NCBI GenBank assembly: GCA_016197365.1 | Contig: JACPVS010000021.1 | Coordinates: forward strand, 1-64,000 | DNA: 64,000 bases | Source of the DNA: Mycolicibacterium cosmeticum | GTDB taxonomy: Bacteria; Actinomycetota; Actinomycetes; Mycobacteriales; Mycobacteriaceae | Direction of reading: 5' to 3' | In this document: positions 17,276 to 26,789 of the stretch, one piece after another | Position numbering within the stretch: the first letter of the stretch is position 1 | Layout: each line of letters opens with the position of its first letter | The notes under the pieces: generated by a model | The model's input: only the letters and a program-made list of their open reading frames with translations | The model's database searches: none | Told to the model about the DNA's origin: nothing | Position numbers and translations under genes: made by a program

Positions 17276-18741
17276 CAGCCCACTCCAGGCGGCAGCAGTA
17301 GGCGCTTCCAGTCGCCAGGGGGTACCGGCGCGGCCAGGTCGGTCTGGGTGGAGACGTGGCCGTCCGGGGTGGCGAATTGGCCGGTGGCCGGGTCGTAGTG
17401 GGCGACCGCTACCGGAGGCGCCGGTCCGGTAGGTGGCGGTGGTGTCCCCTGCACCGGTGCGAAGATCCTGTCGTCCGCGGTGACTCGGTCATCGGGCGGA
17501 ATGCCTTGGGCAATTAGATTGGGGTCCAACGGGTATGGACCCAACGCATGCTGGCGCATCGCCAGCGGCGTGAACGGCTTGTCGCTGTAGCACTCCTGCA
17601 CCGTGGGCGCGTACTTGCCGGGGACACCCATACACGGATAGTTGCGCGCGCCGCGCACCGCGATCGGTGAATCCTGGGGCAACTTGCAGTACAGGCCGTC
17701 TGGGGTGTCGACGGTGCTCGTCTCCGACGGGCTGCGCCAGGACGAAGGTGGCAGAAACCCGACGGTGCAGGCCGGCGGGTCGCTCACCGAGACGCGAAAG
17801 TCGCCGACCGGCAGTCCGGTGGCGTTCTGACTTCCGTTGGAGGCCTGGTAGTAACTGACCAGCGGCGGCAGCAGGACCAGGACCTGTTCCAGCGCAGGCC
17901 GATAGGTCACCGCGACCTGACCCAGGGTGGACATGTTCGCCATCAGTACCGGCAGAGTCGGCTTGAGCTGATCGAGCAGCTTGGTCACCGCGTGGGTGGT
18001 GCCCGGCCCGTCACGGAGTACCGCGCGGATCTGGGGATCGTCGGAGACCAGCTGATCGGTGACACCGGCCAGGTGCTGCGACCACGACCGCAGTGAATCG
18101 GCGCTCTGCGCCTGGGCGTCCAGGAAGGGTACGGCGTCGTCGATCAGCGTGCCCGCCTGGGCGGCGGCGTCGTTGAAGTCGGCGCTCAGCCGGCCGCCGG
18201 AATCCATCAGCGACCTCAGATCCGGTGCCGCACCGTTGAACGCCTGAAAGGATTCGTCGATCACCTGGTTGAGCTTGTCCTTGGGCACGCTGCCGATCAA
18301 GGCGCTGAGCTGGTCCATCATCGGGCCCACCGGCTGGGGAACGGTGGTGTTGTCGCGGTCGATGACCGATCCGTCGTGCAGGTAGGGCGCGGCCGCCGTG
18401 CGGGGAAGCAGGTCGACATACTGCTCACCGACGGCGGAGACACTGCGTACCGCGGCTTGTACATCGGCCGGGATGGGCGGTGACGTGGCCAGGGACAGCG
18501 TCGCGACGGCGCCGTCGCGGTGGACGTCGAGTTCGGTCACCTTGCCGACCTGGATCCCGCGGTAGGTGACGTTGGCGAACCGGTACAACCCGCCCGCTGC
18601 AGGCAGATCCAGGGTGACCGTGATGCGGCCGATCCCGAGAAGCGTTGGAATCTGTAGATATTTGACGATCATCACCGCCGACCCCACCACCGCCGCAACG
18701 GTGAAGACGATCAGCTGGATCCGTACCAGGCGAGTGAGCAT
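17275..18741 (-). CDS. Mce-family protein, MceF position
   Basis: 488 residues. An N-terminal membrane anchor (residues 9-28) precedes the MCE/MlaD domain (for example YRGIQVGKVTELDV near 60-75), a long helical region and a proline-rich C-terminal tail (TPPPPTGPAPPVAVAHYDPATG). Mce proteins form a hexameric tunnel carrying lipids across the cell envelope to a YrbE permease and Mkl ATPase. This is the sixth and last mce gene. The stop and start codons of neighbours share single bases (TGATG), so the operon is tightly coupled. Confidence 0.92.
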   Translation of the reverse strand: MLTRLVRIQLIVFTVAAVVGSAVMIVKYLQIPTLLGIGRITVTLDLPAAGGLYRFANVTYRGIQVGKVTELDVHRDGAVATLSLATSPPIPADVQAAVRSVSAVGEQYVDLLPRTAAAPYLHDGSVIDRDNTTVPQPVGPMMDQLSALIGSVPKDKLNQVIDESFQAFNGAAPDLRSLMDSGGRLSADFNDAAAQAGTLIDDAVPFLDAQAQSADSLRSWSQHLAGVTDQLVSDDPQIRAVLRDGPGTTHAVTKLLDQLKPTLPVLMANMSTLGQVAVTYRPALEQVLVLLPPLVSYYQASNGSQNATGLPVGDFRVSVSDPPACTVGFLPPSSWRSPSETSTVDTPDGLYCKLPQDSPIAVRGARNYPCMGVPGKYAPTVQECYSDKPFTPLAMRQHALGPYPLDPNLIAQGIPPDDRVTADDRIFAPVQGTPPPPTGPAPPVAVAHYDPATGQFATPDGHVSTQTDLAAPVPPGDWKRLLLPPGVG

Positions 18742-19868
18742 CAGCCACCCCCCGCCGGAGCACCCACCGGTGCACCCAAGGGATTGGTCGAGTAGAACGC
18801 GTCATAGCCGGGATCGCCGGGGGCAGGCACCAAGGGCGCGTTCTCGTCACCGAATCTGGTGCCGGCGAACAATCCCCGCTTGAGACGTGCGTGCGTGAGA
18901 TCGACGGTGACCCAGAGGTTCATGTAATCACCCCGGATCCCGCGGTCGATGATGTTCTGGCCGATCGGGAAGACCGGTAAGAAGGCGATGGTCCTGCCCA
19001 GTTCCGGTCCTACGTCAGCCAGCGCCCGCAGCGTGGGCTCCAGATTCTGCAGGTTTCGCACCAGGTAGGACTGGGTGTCGTTGATGACCGCAGACGCGGT
19101 GTCACTGAACACCCCGAGCCGATTCAGCGCGGCAACAAGGTTGGGACGCTCTTTCAGGAGCACTTCCTGTGCCTTCGGCAGGGAGCGCAGCGCCCCGGCG
19201 ATGGTGTCATGTTCGGCGGCCAGCGTCGAAGCGAAGCGGTTGACCTCGGTGACGGTGTCGATGATGTTGTCGCGCTGGTTATTCAGCGTTCCCACAAAGG
19301 TGTTGAGTTGCTCGATGAGCTCCCGGATATCACCTTGGCGTTGATCGAACATCGCGTTGAGTCCGGGGATGATGGTGCCGATCTGGCCCAGCCCACCGGG
19401 ATTGACGACGGCGGACAGCGCCGCCAGGGTCTGCTCGGTGGTGGGATACGTCGACGATTTGCCCAGCGGGATGGTCGCCCCGGCGGGCAGGCGGCCCTGC
19501 GGCGCCTGCCCCAACGGCGCCCCCAACTGCAGGTGCATCGAGCCGAGCAGACTGGTCTGGCCCACCGCGGCGACGGTGTTGGCGGGCACCGTCACCTCCC
19601 GCCGCACGGAGATGTCAAGTTGGGCATGCCGGCCGGCGACAGCTATCCGGTCCACCGTCCCGACCACCACGTCGTCGATCAGTACCGGCGAATTGGGTTC
19701 GAGCATGGCGACATTGGCGAGTTCGACGTGATATTGGACGCCGTCGGATCCGCGACCTACCGTGCCGGGCAGCGGCAACGAGTTGACGCCGCTGAATGCG
19801 CAGGAGGCGCAACACAGCACCGTGAGCAGCAGAGCAGTGACCGTCGCGGCCAATCGGATCGGGGTCAC
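18741..19868 (-). CDS. Mce-family lipoprotein, MceE position
   Basis: 375 residues with a lipoprotein signal peptide. The hydrophobic core LLLTVLCCASC ends in the lipobox cysteine near residue 23, followed by an MCE domain (NSPVLIDDVVVGTVDRI) and a long coiled helical region (QLNTFVGTLNNQRDNIIDTV). Lipidation is the usual feature of the fifth Mce protein (LprK/LprN type). The start GTG overlaps the MceD stop by four bases (GTGA). Confidence 0.93.
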   Translation of the reverse strand: MTPIRLAATVTALLLTVLCCASCAFSGVNSLPLPGTVGRGSDGVQYHVELANVAMLEPNSPVLIDDVVVGTVDRIAVAGRHAQLDISVRREVTVPANTVAAVGQTSLLGSMHLQLGAPLGQAPQGRLPAGATIPLGKSSTYPTTEQTLAALSAVVNPGGLGQIGTIIPGLNAMFDQRQGDIRELIEQLNTFVGTLNNQRDNIIDTVTEVNRFASTLAAEHDTIAGALRSLPKAQEVLLKERPNLVAALNRLGVFSDTASAVINDTQSYLVRNLQNLEPTLRALADVGPELGRTIAFLPVFPIGQNIIDRGIRGDYMNLWVTVDLTHARLKRGLFAGTRFGDENAPLVPAPGDPGYDAFYSTNPLGAPVGAPAGGG

Positions 19869-21154
19869 GGCGCCGGCGCCTCTGCCGCGGGCGGGAAGAT
19901 CAGGTCGTCGACGGTGGCAGACGGATCCCCCGGAGCGCCGGTATAGGCGGAGACCGCGGCATCGGGACCGGCGGGCGGTCCGCTCTGATCGCCCCCGGGC
20001 GCCAGTTGCGGTTCGCTGTAGATGAGCTTGCCGGGCGACGGGGCGGCGGTGAGGAAGGGGTTGAACGGGAACGGCAGATAGTTGAAGTTCGCGGTGCGCA
20101 GGGCCGGCCCCAGGTATTGATCACAGAGCTTGGCGGTTTCGGGCGCGGTGACGTTCTCCAGTGCGCCCAGCATTCCGCAGATGAACTTCGTCGGGTTGGA
20201 GAAGTTGTTGAGTACGAATACCCCGCTGGCGCCGCCGGTTCGGGGATCGAACATGTTGTACGCGTTGGCCAGCGCCGTCGGGGTGACGTGCAGCACCTGC
20301 TCGAGGTCCATCCGGTGATCGACCAGGTTCTGCGTGACATCGGCCAGGCGCTGCACCTGCTCGCTGGTCTTGTCGCCGGTGTCGTGCACGAACCGCTGGA
20401 CATCGACGACGGCCCGGGACAGGTCGGTCAAGGCCGCGTCGAGATCGGTTCGGCTGCCATCGACCGCCGCGGAAAGGGTGGACAGCCGGTCCTGGAACTG
20501 CACCAACTGCCGGCCACTGTCGTGCAGGGCGGTGACGAACGTCTGCAGATTCCGGACGGTACCAGCGATGTCACCGCTGCTGTCCGCGAATATCCTGGCA
20601 GTGCCGGACAATTGGGCGATGGTCTCGCGAAGCTTGGCGCCGTTGCCGTCGAGTGCGTTTGCGGCGCTCTCGATGAACCGGCCGACGGCGGTCCCCGACA
20701 CATCCCCGTGCGGCCCCAGGTCGGTGGCGAGCCGGGTGAGTTGATCCTTGACTGCGTCCCATTCGACGGGGATGGCGGTGCGGTCCAACGGAATCGTGGC
20801 ACCGTCGGCCAAGACGGGTCCGCTCGTGTAGAACGGGGCCAGTTGCACGAAACGGGCGGAGACGAGGTTCTGCGCGACGATGACCGCGCGCGCGTCGGCG
20901 GGAACCGCCACGTCGCGGTCGACCGTCATGGTCACCACGGCCTGGGTGCCGTCGGGCTTCATGGCGGTGATGGTGCCGACCTTCACGCCCGCGACCCGGA
21001 CCTCGTCACCCGGGTAGATCCCCGTCGCGGACTGAAAGACCGCGGTGACGGTACGCGGAGCGAAGTAGCGTTCGGTCACCACCAGGTACCCGCCGATGGC
21101 GAGGACGGCGATGAGTACGGCCCCGGCGGCGGTACGCAGATGGCGGCGGTTCAT
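19865..21154 (-). CDS. Mce-family protein, MceD position
   Basis: 429 residues. It has an N-terminal anchor (AAGAVLIAVLAIGGYLVV), an MCE domain containing YPGDEVRVAGVKVGTI, a helical barrel-forming region and a Pro/Ala-rich acidic tail. I start it at the ATG at 21154, which shares one base with the MceC stop; an upstream extension is only antisense-like reading through mceC. It is part of the six-gene mce operon. Confidence 0.93.
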   Translation of the reverse strand: MNRRHLRTAAGAVLIAVLAIGGYLVVTERYFAPRTVTAVFQSATGIYPGDEVRVAGVKVGTITAMKPDGTQAVVTMTVDRDVAVPADARAVIVAQNLVSARFVQLAPFYTSGPVLADGATIPLDRTAIPVEWDAVKDQLTRLATDLGPHGDVSGTAVGRFIESAANALDGNGAKLRETIAQLSGTARIFADSSGDIAGTVRNLQTFVTALHDSGRQLVQFQDRLSTLSAAVDGSRTDLDAALTDLSRAVVDVQRFVHDTGDKTSEQVQRLADVTQNLVDHRMDLEQVLHVTPTALANAYNMFDPRTGGASGVFVLNNFSNPTKFICGMLGALENVTAPETAKLCDQYLGPALRTANFNYLPFPFNPFLTAAPSPGKLIYSEPQLAPGGDQSGPPAGPDAAVSAYTGAPGDPSATVDDLIFPPAAEAPAP

Positions 21155-22236
21155 CAGTGTGGCCCCTCGGGGATCCCGTTGTACGGGAACGGGAATTCGG
21201 CCCGCGGCCCGGCGTTGTCGGGTGGCTGGCCGGCATTCACCCCACGCCGCATACCGAAGGCGTAGTCGAGGAACGGTTGCAGCAACGGCGGCAGGTCGAG
21301 GTTGGGAATGTAGGCGCTGTAGAAGGGGCCGTTGGCGACGGTCTCGCCGAGGGTGATCTGGTATTTCGCGAGCCCGGGCAGGGCCGCGGCGATGTTGTCC
21401 CGGTTGCGCTGCAGCACCGCGGTCACCGCATTGAGCTTGTCGAGCGTCGGCGCCAGCTTGCTCTCGTTGTCGCCGATCACGCCGGTCAGGGCGCGCGATA
21501 CCGCGGAGATGTGCGACAGCAGTTCGACGATGGCCCAACGGCGCTCGGACAACACCCCGACCAAGTCGTCCGCATCCAACAGCAGCGTGTTCACCTGTGT
21601 TCCGCGCTGGGCCAGGATGTCGGTCACCGCATGGCTGCTGCGCAACAACTCGCCCAGCGACTCATCCCGCGCGTTGAGGGTCGCCGAGATTCGGGTGAGA
21701 CCGTCGAAGGTGGGCCCCAACTGCGGCGCCACCTGGTCGATGGTCGCCGACAAGGTATCCAGGGACTGGTTGATCGCAGCGGTATCGGTGGCCGTGGTGT
21801 TGGTGGTGATCTCTCCCACCGCGTCGGTGAGGCTGTAGGGGGTGAAGGTGCGCGAACGTGGGATCAGTGACATCGGCCGCAAGGTTCCCGCGCCGGCCGA
21901 CTCCAGCGTCAGTTCACGCTGACCGAGGATGGTCCCGGTACGGATGTGGGCCGTGGTGCCCGCGCCGAACTGCAGCCGTGCATCGGTGGTGAACGTGACC
22001 AGGGCGCCGTCCTTACCGAGGCGGATGTCCGACACGGCACCCACATCCGTGCCGGACACGGCGACCTTGTTGCCGACGTTGAGTCCCGCCGCGTCCTCGA
22101 ACGCCGCCTGATAGCGCACGGCGGTGGCCCAGGTGAGGAGCTGCTGGGGTTGCAGCCCCACCGCCACCACCAGGGCGCAGAGCACGGCGCCGATGACGCC
22201 GGCCCGAATCAGATTGCCGGAACGGTATTTCAGCAT
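21154..22236 (-). CDS. Mce-family protein, MceC position
   Basis: 360 residues. An N-terminal anchor begins MLKYRSGNLIRAGVIGAVLC, followed by an MCE domain (AAGLNVGNKVAVSGTDVG) and helical repeats. The ATG at 22236 shares a base with the MceB stop and has AGGA upstream; a GTG at 22251 would lie inside mceB. The C-terminus has the conserved AYIPNLDLPPLLQPF segment of MceC proteins. Confidence 0.93.
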   Translation of the reverse strand: MLKYRSGNLIRAGVIGAVLCALVVAVGLQPQQLLTWATAVRYQAAFEDAAGLNVGNKVAVSGTDVGAVSDIRLGKDGALVTFTTDARLQFGAGTTAHIRTGTILGQRELTLESAGAGTLRPMSLIPRSRTFTPYSLTDAVGEITTNTTATDTAAINQSLDTLSATIDQVAPQLGPTFDGLTRISATLNARDESLGELLRSSHAVTDILAQRGTQVNTLLLDADDLVGVLSERRWAIVELLSHISAVSRALTGVIGDNESKLAPTLDKLNAVTAVLQRNRDNIAAALPGLAKYQITLGETVANGPFYSAYIPNLDLPPLLQPFLDYAFGMRRGVNAGQPPDNAGPRAEFPFPYNGIPEGPH

Positions 22237-23252
22237 CAGGGTTCCTGACACCTGCCCTGCGCCTGCTTGAACACCGGGAACACCGCGGTCCGCCCCTGCA
22301 GGTCGGTGACCCGCACCGCCATGGAGCAGATGTAGTAGTTCACGAAGCTGCCGTACGATCCGATCCGCACCAGCTTGCGGTAGTTCTCCGGTGCCTTCTG
22401 CAGGGCCGTGTCGATGAAGTCCTTCTGGTGCTCGAGCTCGGGCGCAAGCCGGTTGAGCTGATCGACCGTACCGGCCAGCGGAGCCCGCGCCGTGCCGAGA
22501 AGGTCCGCCAGGGAGGCCGTTCCGGCATTGAGCGCCTCCACGGCCGTCCCGATGGGTTCGCGGTCGGCGGCGAGTTCGGTGACCATCCGCTGCAACCGAT
22601 CGATCGTCGTCGAGAAGTCCGACCCCTGATTCGACAGCGTGCCCAGCGTGCTGCGCAGGTTGTCGATCACCTGCTGGATGGTGGCACTCTTGTCCGCCAG
22701 CGCGTTGGTGAACGTCGCGGTCTGCGACATCAGGGATTCCATCGCGCCGCCCTCCCCCTGGAACACCTGGATGAGTGATCCGGTGAGTGCGTTGACATCC
22801 CCCGGATCGAGCCCCTTGACAACGGGTTTGAGACCACCGAGCAACAGGTCGAGGTCGAGTGCCGGGGCGGTGCGGGTCAGCGGGAGCTGCGCGCCCGGCG
22901 GTAGCAGCCGGGTGGAGCCCGGGTCGTCGACGAGCTCGAGAAAGCGGTCACCGACGAGATTCAGGTAGCGCACCATCGCTTTGGTGCCGTCGGTGATGAC
23001 GACATCGCGGTCCGCCGAGAAGGATACGATCACCGACTTGTCCGGCTGGATGGCAATCTTGTCGACGGTGCCCACCCGGACGCCGGCGAACCGTACCGAC
23101 TCCCCCTTCTTCAGATGGGAAACATCGGTGAAGACGGCCGAATAAGCGTTGACCGCGCCGGTCCGGTACTGCCCGAAGGTGGCGAACAGGGCGATCGTGA
23201 CAACGACCATCGCCACCACGAAGGCGCCGAATTTGATTCCCAGCCCTCTCAT
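22236..23252 (-). CDS. Mce-family protein, MceB position
   Basis: 338 residues. It has an N-terminal anchor (FGAFVVAMVVVTIALFATFG), an MCE domain with KKGESVRFAGVRVGTVDKI, and a helical region ending in a cysteine-containing segment (YYICSMAVRVTDLQG). The ATG at 23252 overlaps the MceA stop by four bases. Length and layout are typical of MceB. Confidence 0.93.
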   Translation of the reverse strand: MRGLGIKFGAFVVAMVVVTIALFATFGQYRTGAVNAYSAVFTDVSHLKKGESVRFAGVRVGTVDKIAIQPDKSVIVSFSADRDVVITDGTKAMVRYLNLVGDRFLELVDDPGSTRLLPPGAQLPLTRTAPALDLDLLLGGLKPVVKGLDPGDVNALTGSLIQVFQGEGGAMESLMSQTATFTNALADKSATIQQVIDNLRSTLGTLSNQGSDFSTTIDRLQRMVTELAADREPIGTAVEALNAGTASLADLLGTARAPLAGTVDQLNRLAPELEHQKDFIDTALQKAPENYRKLVRIGSYGSFVNYYICSMAVRVTDLQGRTAVFPVFKQAQGRCQEP

Positions 23253-24436
23253 CCGGGCTGGCCGATCTGTGCGGTGTTGCGGGGCGGACCGGAAAGCGGG
23301 CCCAGCAGAAGCTGTTTGAGGCCATCGGCATTCAGGATGATGCCCGGGTTGGTGTTCTTCCACGGATTGGCACCGACATCGGTGACCACGAAAGGCGGGA
23401 CCGTGTTGAACGGCACGACCGGCAGGTCGGTGCATTGCGGACCGCCCTTGGCGGCCACCTTCGGGATGTTGTCGGGGTAGCGGTAGCGCTCCTGCCCCCA
23501 CATGAAGCCGGCCAGGATCTCCACCCCCGGCACTGTCAGGGGCGGATTGGTCGCCATCCGTGCCACACCACCCAGGGCGCAGCGCAGGGCATCGTTGTAC
23601 TGGCTGGTCAGCTCGGTGGTCGGGGTCAGCAGCCGGACCGCGTCGGTGAAGGGTTGCCGAACCGTGGTGAGCACGTCGTTGCCGACGTCGGCAAGTCCGA
23701 TGGTTCCGAGCAGCATCGCGTCGAGGTTCTGTTCTTGCGACACGACGGTGTGCCCGATGGTGGTGACGTTGCGTACCACCGTCATCAGGTCGGGTGCGGC
23801 ATCGGCATACGACCGGAACACCCGGGGAGTCAGGGACAGGTCGGTGTTCATCGTTTCGGTATGCGAATTGAATTGCCGTAGAGCTGAATTGAGATCGGCG
23901 AGCATCGTGCCCACGCGCTGCCCGTTGTCTCCGGTCGCCGCGGCGATGGCGCCGAGCGTCTCGTTGAGTTTCTCGGGTGCGATGGTGGACAACACGGACA
24001 CCAGTTGGCCGAAGACGGTGTTGACCTCCACCATCACCTGCTGGGCGTCGATCACCTGGCCGGGGTGCAGCGAGTCGCCGGCGGGGTTGTCAGGCAGGAT
24101 GAACTGGACGTTCTTGGCGCCGAACACGGTGGTGGAGGCGATCTCGGCAACCGCATTGGCGGGAATCGTGTGGAGCCGCTCCGGGTCCATCGCCAGGCGG
24201 ATCGCCGCGGACCCGTCGGTGCGTTCATCGATACCGGCGACCTTGCCGACCTGCACCCCATGGAACTGCACTTTGGCATCGGGGTTCATCACCAACCCGG
24301 CCCGGGGAGCCATCACGGTGATCGTTGCGGAGTCCCGGAATCCGTCTTGGAACGAGTAGGCCGACACGCCGACCACGCCGGCGACCGCGCCGATGGTCGC
24401 GAGACCGGCCAGCGGCCTCAGCGCGGCACCACGCAC
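23249..24436 (-). CDS. Mce-family protein, MceA position (first gene of an orphan mce operon)
   Basis: 395 residues. It has an N-terminal anchor (residues 9-26), the MCE domain (MNPDAKVQFHGVQVGKVAGI) and the characteristic MceA tail with an LMTVVRNVTTIGHTVVSQ helix. The GTG at 24436 is preceded by GGGGAGGAGG. In standard mce operons two yrbE permease genes precede mceA. Here the next gene upstream is a divergent oxidoreductase after 262 bases, so this operon must borrow YrbE and Mkl proteins from elsewhere or work differently. Confidence 0.93.
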   Translation of the reverse strand: MRGAALRPLAGLATIGAVAGVVGVSAYSFQDGFRDSATITVMAPRAGLVMNPDAKVQFHGVQVGKVAGIDERTDGSAAIRLAMDPERLHTIPANAVAEIASTTVFGAKNVQFILPDNPAGDSLHPGQVIDAQQVMVEVNTVFGQLVSVLSTIAPEKLNETLGAIAAATGDNGQRVGTMLADLNSALRQFNSHTETMNTDLSLTPRVFRSYADAAPDLMTVVRNVTTIGHTVVSQEQNLDAMLLGTIGLADVGNDVLTTVRQPFTDAVRLLTPTTELTSQYNDALRCALGGVARMATNPPLTVPGVEILAGFMWGQERYRYPDNIPKVAAKGGPQCTDLPVVPFNTVPPFVVTDVGANPWKNTNPGIILNADGLKQLLLGPLSGPPRNTAQIGQPG

Positions 24437-24482
24437 CGCGTCCTCCTCCCCGGTATGGCTCCAGCCCCTGTTCGCCTGCGGC

Positions 24483-24511
24483 GTTCTAGAAACCTAACGT
24501 TTGATTCGGAA
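24483..24511 (-). promoter_or_regulatory. Candidate mceA promoter with regulon operator
   Basis: On the reverse strand TTCCGA (24511-24506), a 17-base spacer and TAGAAC (24488-24483) lie 47 bases before the mceA start. The operator ACCTAACGTTTGAT (24492-24505, plus-strand orientation) fills the spacer, as in the other promoters of the set. The -35 box is poor. Confidence 0.5.
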
Positions 24512-24648
24512 GCTACTAGTCGTCGGGGACGTGGTCAAGAGTGGCTGCGCGCCGTGTTCGACGCATGAAATGCCCTAAGGCAGTGCAATTGTGTGTTCTG
24601 GGCCGCGTCGTGTGATTTCGCTGAACCGGGGTCGGTCGACCAGAATGC

Positions 24649-24668
24649 AACAAAAATTAGGTTATAGT
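24649..24668 (+). promoter_or_regulatory. Regulon operator and -10 box upstream of the LLM oxidoreductase gene
   Basis: The operator reads AACAAAAATTAGGT at 24649-24662 (reverse complement ACCTAATTTTTGTT). It is followed at once by TATAGT (24663-24668), a good -10 box about 30 bases before the ATG at 24699. No convincing -35 is visible. Confidence 0.6.
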
Positions 24669-24698
24669 CGTGCGCGTTAGCCATGGAGGGCCGAAGAG

Positions 24699-25694
24699 AT
24701 GTTCACGCTCCGCTTCGACATGCGTGCGCCAGAGTCCGGCGCGCCGGCCGACCGGCTGTACGCGGCTGCGATGGACATGTGTGAGTGGGGCGAATCGCAT
24801 GGGGCGATGATGGCCGTGCTCTCCGAACATCATGGGACTTCGGACGGGCATCTCCCGGCGCCGCTGATGCTCGCCTCGGCGATGGCGGCGCGTACCGAAC
24901 GGCTGCGCCTGATGCTCGCCGCGGTGGTGTTGCCGTTCTGGGATCCGGTTCGCCTGGCCGAGGACATCAGCGTGCTCGACCTGATCAGCAATGGACGGGT
25001 GGCCTACGCGTTCGGCGTCGGACACCGGCCACAAGAGTACGAGCATTTCGGCATCGGGTTCGGTGAGCGCGGCCGTCTGGCCGACGCAAAGCTGACTCTG
25101 CTGCTGGATCTCCTGCGGGTCGACCCCGTCGAGCATGCCGGCCGGCGCATCCAGGTCACGCCGCGGTGCCGTTCGTCGGCGGGGCCGACCATGCTGATCG
25201 CCGGGGGAAGTCGTGCTGCCGCGGACCGGGCTGCCAAGCACGGGCTGGGGTTCATCTGCCAGACGGCGGATCCGAAACTCAAGGACCACTACGAGGACCG
25301 GTGCCGGGTGTACGGAAAGACCCCGGGATTCGTGCAGTTCCCGGACCCCGGGGCGCCGACGACGGTGTTCGTCGCCGACGATGTCGATCGAGCCTGGACG
25401 GAACTGGGTCCCCACCTGCTGCACGACGCCAGGATGGCGGCGTCCTATCGGCATGGCGACGACTCGGTGGCCAGCATCTCGCGTGCGGAGACCGTCAGTG
25501 CCCTGCGCTCGGCACGCGGCCCGTACCGCGTCATCAGCACGGACGAGGCGGTGGGGATGATCCGTGGCGGCCGGCCCCTGCCACTGCTCCCCCTGTGCGG
25601 CGGACTACCGCCCGAGATCGCCTGGCCGTACCTGGAACGTGCCGCCGCGGCCGTGGAGCGGGCGCGCCTCGAACCATCTGTCCGAACAACGTGA
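24699..25694 (+). CDS. LLM-class flavin/F420-dependent oxidoreductase
   Basis: 331 residues of the luciferase-like TIM-barrel family. Family features are the N-terminal MFTLRFDMRAP strand, EHHGTSDGHLPAPLML, LRLMLAAVVLPFWDPVRLAEDI and GRVAYAFGVGHRPQEYEHFG. Whether it uses F420 or FMN cannot be decided. The ATG has GGAGGG eight bases upstream. The DapB-like gene follows after eight bases, so they form an operon. A decayed copy of the pair lies at 35215-36765. Confidence 0.88.
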   Translation: MFTLRFDMRAPESGAPADRLYAAAMDMCEWGESHGAMMAVLSEHHGTSDGHLPAPLMLASAMAARTERLRLMLAAVVLPFWDPVRLAEDISVLDLISNGRVAYAFGVGHRPQEYEHFGIGFGERGRLADAKLTLLLDLLRVDPVEHAGRRIQVTPRCRSSAGPTMLIAGGSRAAADRAAKHGLGFICQTADPKLKDHYEDRCRVYGKTPGFVQFPDPGAPTTVFVADDVDRAWTELGPHLLHDARMAASYRHGDDSVASISRAETVSALRSARGPYRVISTDEAVGMIRGGRPLPLLPLCGGLPPEIAWPYLERAAAAVERARLEPSVRTT

Positions 25695-25702
25695 GGAGCA
25701 CC

Positions 25703-26779
25703 ATGGCAGCGTCACCGCACCGGGTCGTCGTCTGGTCCACCGGGGGCGTGGGGTCGATCGCGGTGACCGCGGTCGTGGAGCGGCCCGACCTGGAACTCGT
25801 CGGCGTCTGGGTGCACAGCCCGGACAAGGTCGGCAGCGACGCGGGCCGGCTTGCCGGCGGAGCCGCCGTGGGTGTCACCGCCACCGCCGACGCCGACGCG
25901 CTGATTGCCCTGGCACCTGACTGTGTCGTGTACGCGGCGAGCGGGCCGGAACGTGACATGGCTGCGCTGCCCGACTACGAACGACTTCTGCGGGCCGGCA
26001 TCAACGTGGTGTCGACGACCTCGACCAGCTTGGTGTACCCGCCGTCGTACTACGTCAAGGACTGGCGCGACCGGCTGGAAACGGCTGCCACGCAGGGTCA
26101 GTCGTCGTTCTACGCCTCCGGGGTGTTCCCCGGGTTCGGCTCCGACCACCTCGCGCTGACGCTGTGCACCCAGTCGCGCAAGATCCGAACCGTCACGGTC
26201 ACCGAGGTTTCGCTGAACGACCACTACCCGGTTGCCGACGTCATGATGGACGGCATGGGGTTCGGGCGCCCGCTCGACTTCGTGCCGATGCTCAAGACCC
26301 CGGGCTTCATCGAGATGGCGTGGAGTGCACCGATCCGATTGATGGCGCAGGGTTTCGGCGTGGAGGTCGAGGAGGTGCGCGGCACCCTGGACCGTCGGTT
26401 GACCGATCGCGATATCGAGGTGGCCTTCGGCACCATCCCGGCGGGAACCTGTGGGGCGGTGCGTACCCGGGCGGCCGGCGTGGTGAACGGCCGGGAGGCG
26501 CTCGTCGTCGAGCACATCATCCGGATGGCACGGGACGTCGCACCGGATTGGCTGAGCTCGGACTCCGACGCGACCTACCGGGTCGACGTCGACGGCGAGC
26601 CGGACATCCACTGCACCATGACCCTCGGTGCCGCAGCGGGCCATGGTGCAGGACGAGCGGCCATGGTGGCCACGGCGATGCGCGTGGTCAACGCCGTGCC
26701 CTTCGTCGTGGCCGCCCCCTGCGGCTTGCTGAGCTCGCTGGACCTACCGGCCACCTATCCCCGGCATGCTTTCGACTGA
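25703..26779 (+). CDS. DapB-like NAD(P)H-dependent reductase family protein
   Basis: 358 residues. A Rossmann N-terminus (RVVVWSTGGVGSIAVTAVVE) is followed by VGVWVHSPDKVG, a pattern shared with dihydrodipicolinate reductase-like and 2,4-diaminopentanoate dehydrogenase-like proteins. Mycobacteria have many of these, often beside lipid or steroid genes, and their substrates are unknown; lysine biosynthesis is not implied. The ATG at 25703 has GAGGAG upstream; a longer frame runs back through the LLM gene and is not real. It is co-transcribed with the LLM gene. Confidence 0.85.
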   Translation: MAASPHRVVVWSTGGVGSIAVTAVVERPDLELVGVWVHSPDKVGSDAGRLAGGAAVGVTATADADALIALAPDCVVYAASGPERDMAALPDYERLLRAGINVVSTTSTSLVYPPSYYVKDWRDRLETAATQGQSSFYASGVFPGFGSDHLALTLCTQSRKIRTVTVTEVSLNDHYPVADVMMDGMGFGRPLDFVPMLKTPGFIEMAWSAPIRLMAQGFGVEVEEVRGTLDRRLTDRDIEVAFGTIPAGTCGAVRTRAAGVVNGREALVVEHIIRMARDVAPDWLSSDSDATYRVDVDGEPDIHCTMTLGAAAGHGAGRAAMVATAMRVVNAVPFVVAAPCGLLSSLDLPATYPRHAFD

Positions 26780-26789
26780 CACCGACCGG

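Noticed and set aside
24437..24698. KstR-type operator in the mce/LLM intergenic region
   Set aside because: The sites here do not fit the AACnnGTT core of KstR; they fit the ten-site motif instead.
25166..25702. A 537-residue fusion reading of the LLM region with the DapB-like protein
   Set aside because: The extra N-terminal part is an out-of-frame reading of the LLM gene; a ribosome binding site and the ATG at 25703 mark the true start.
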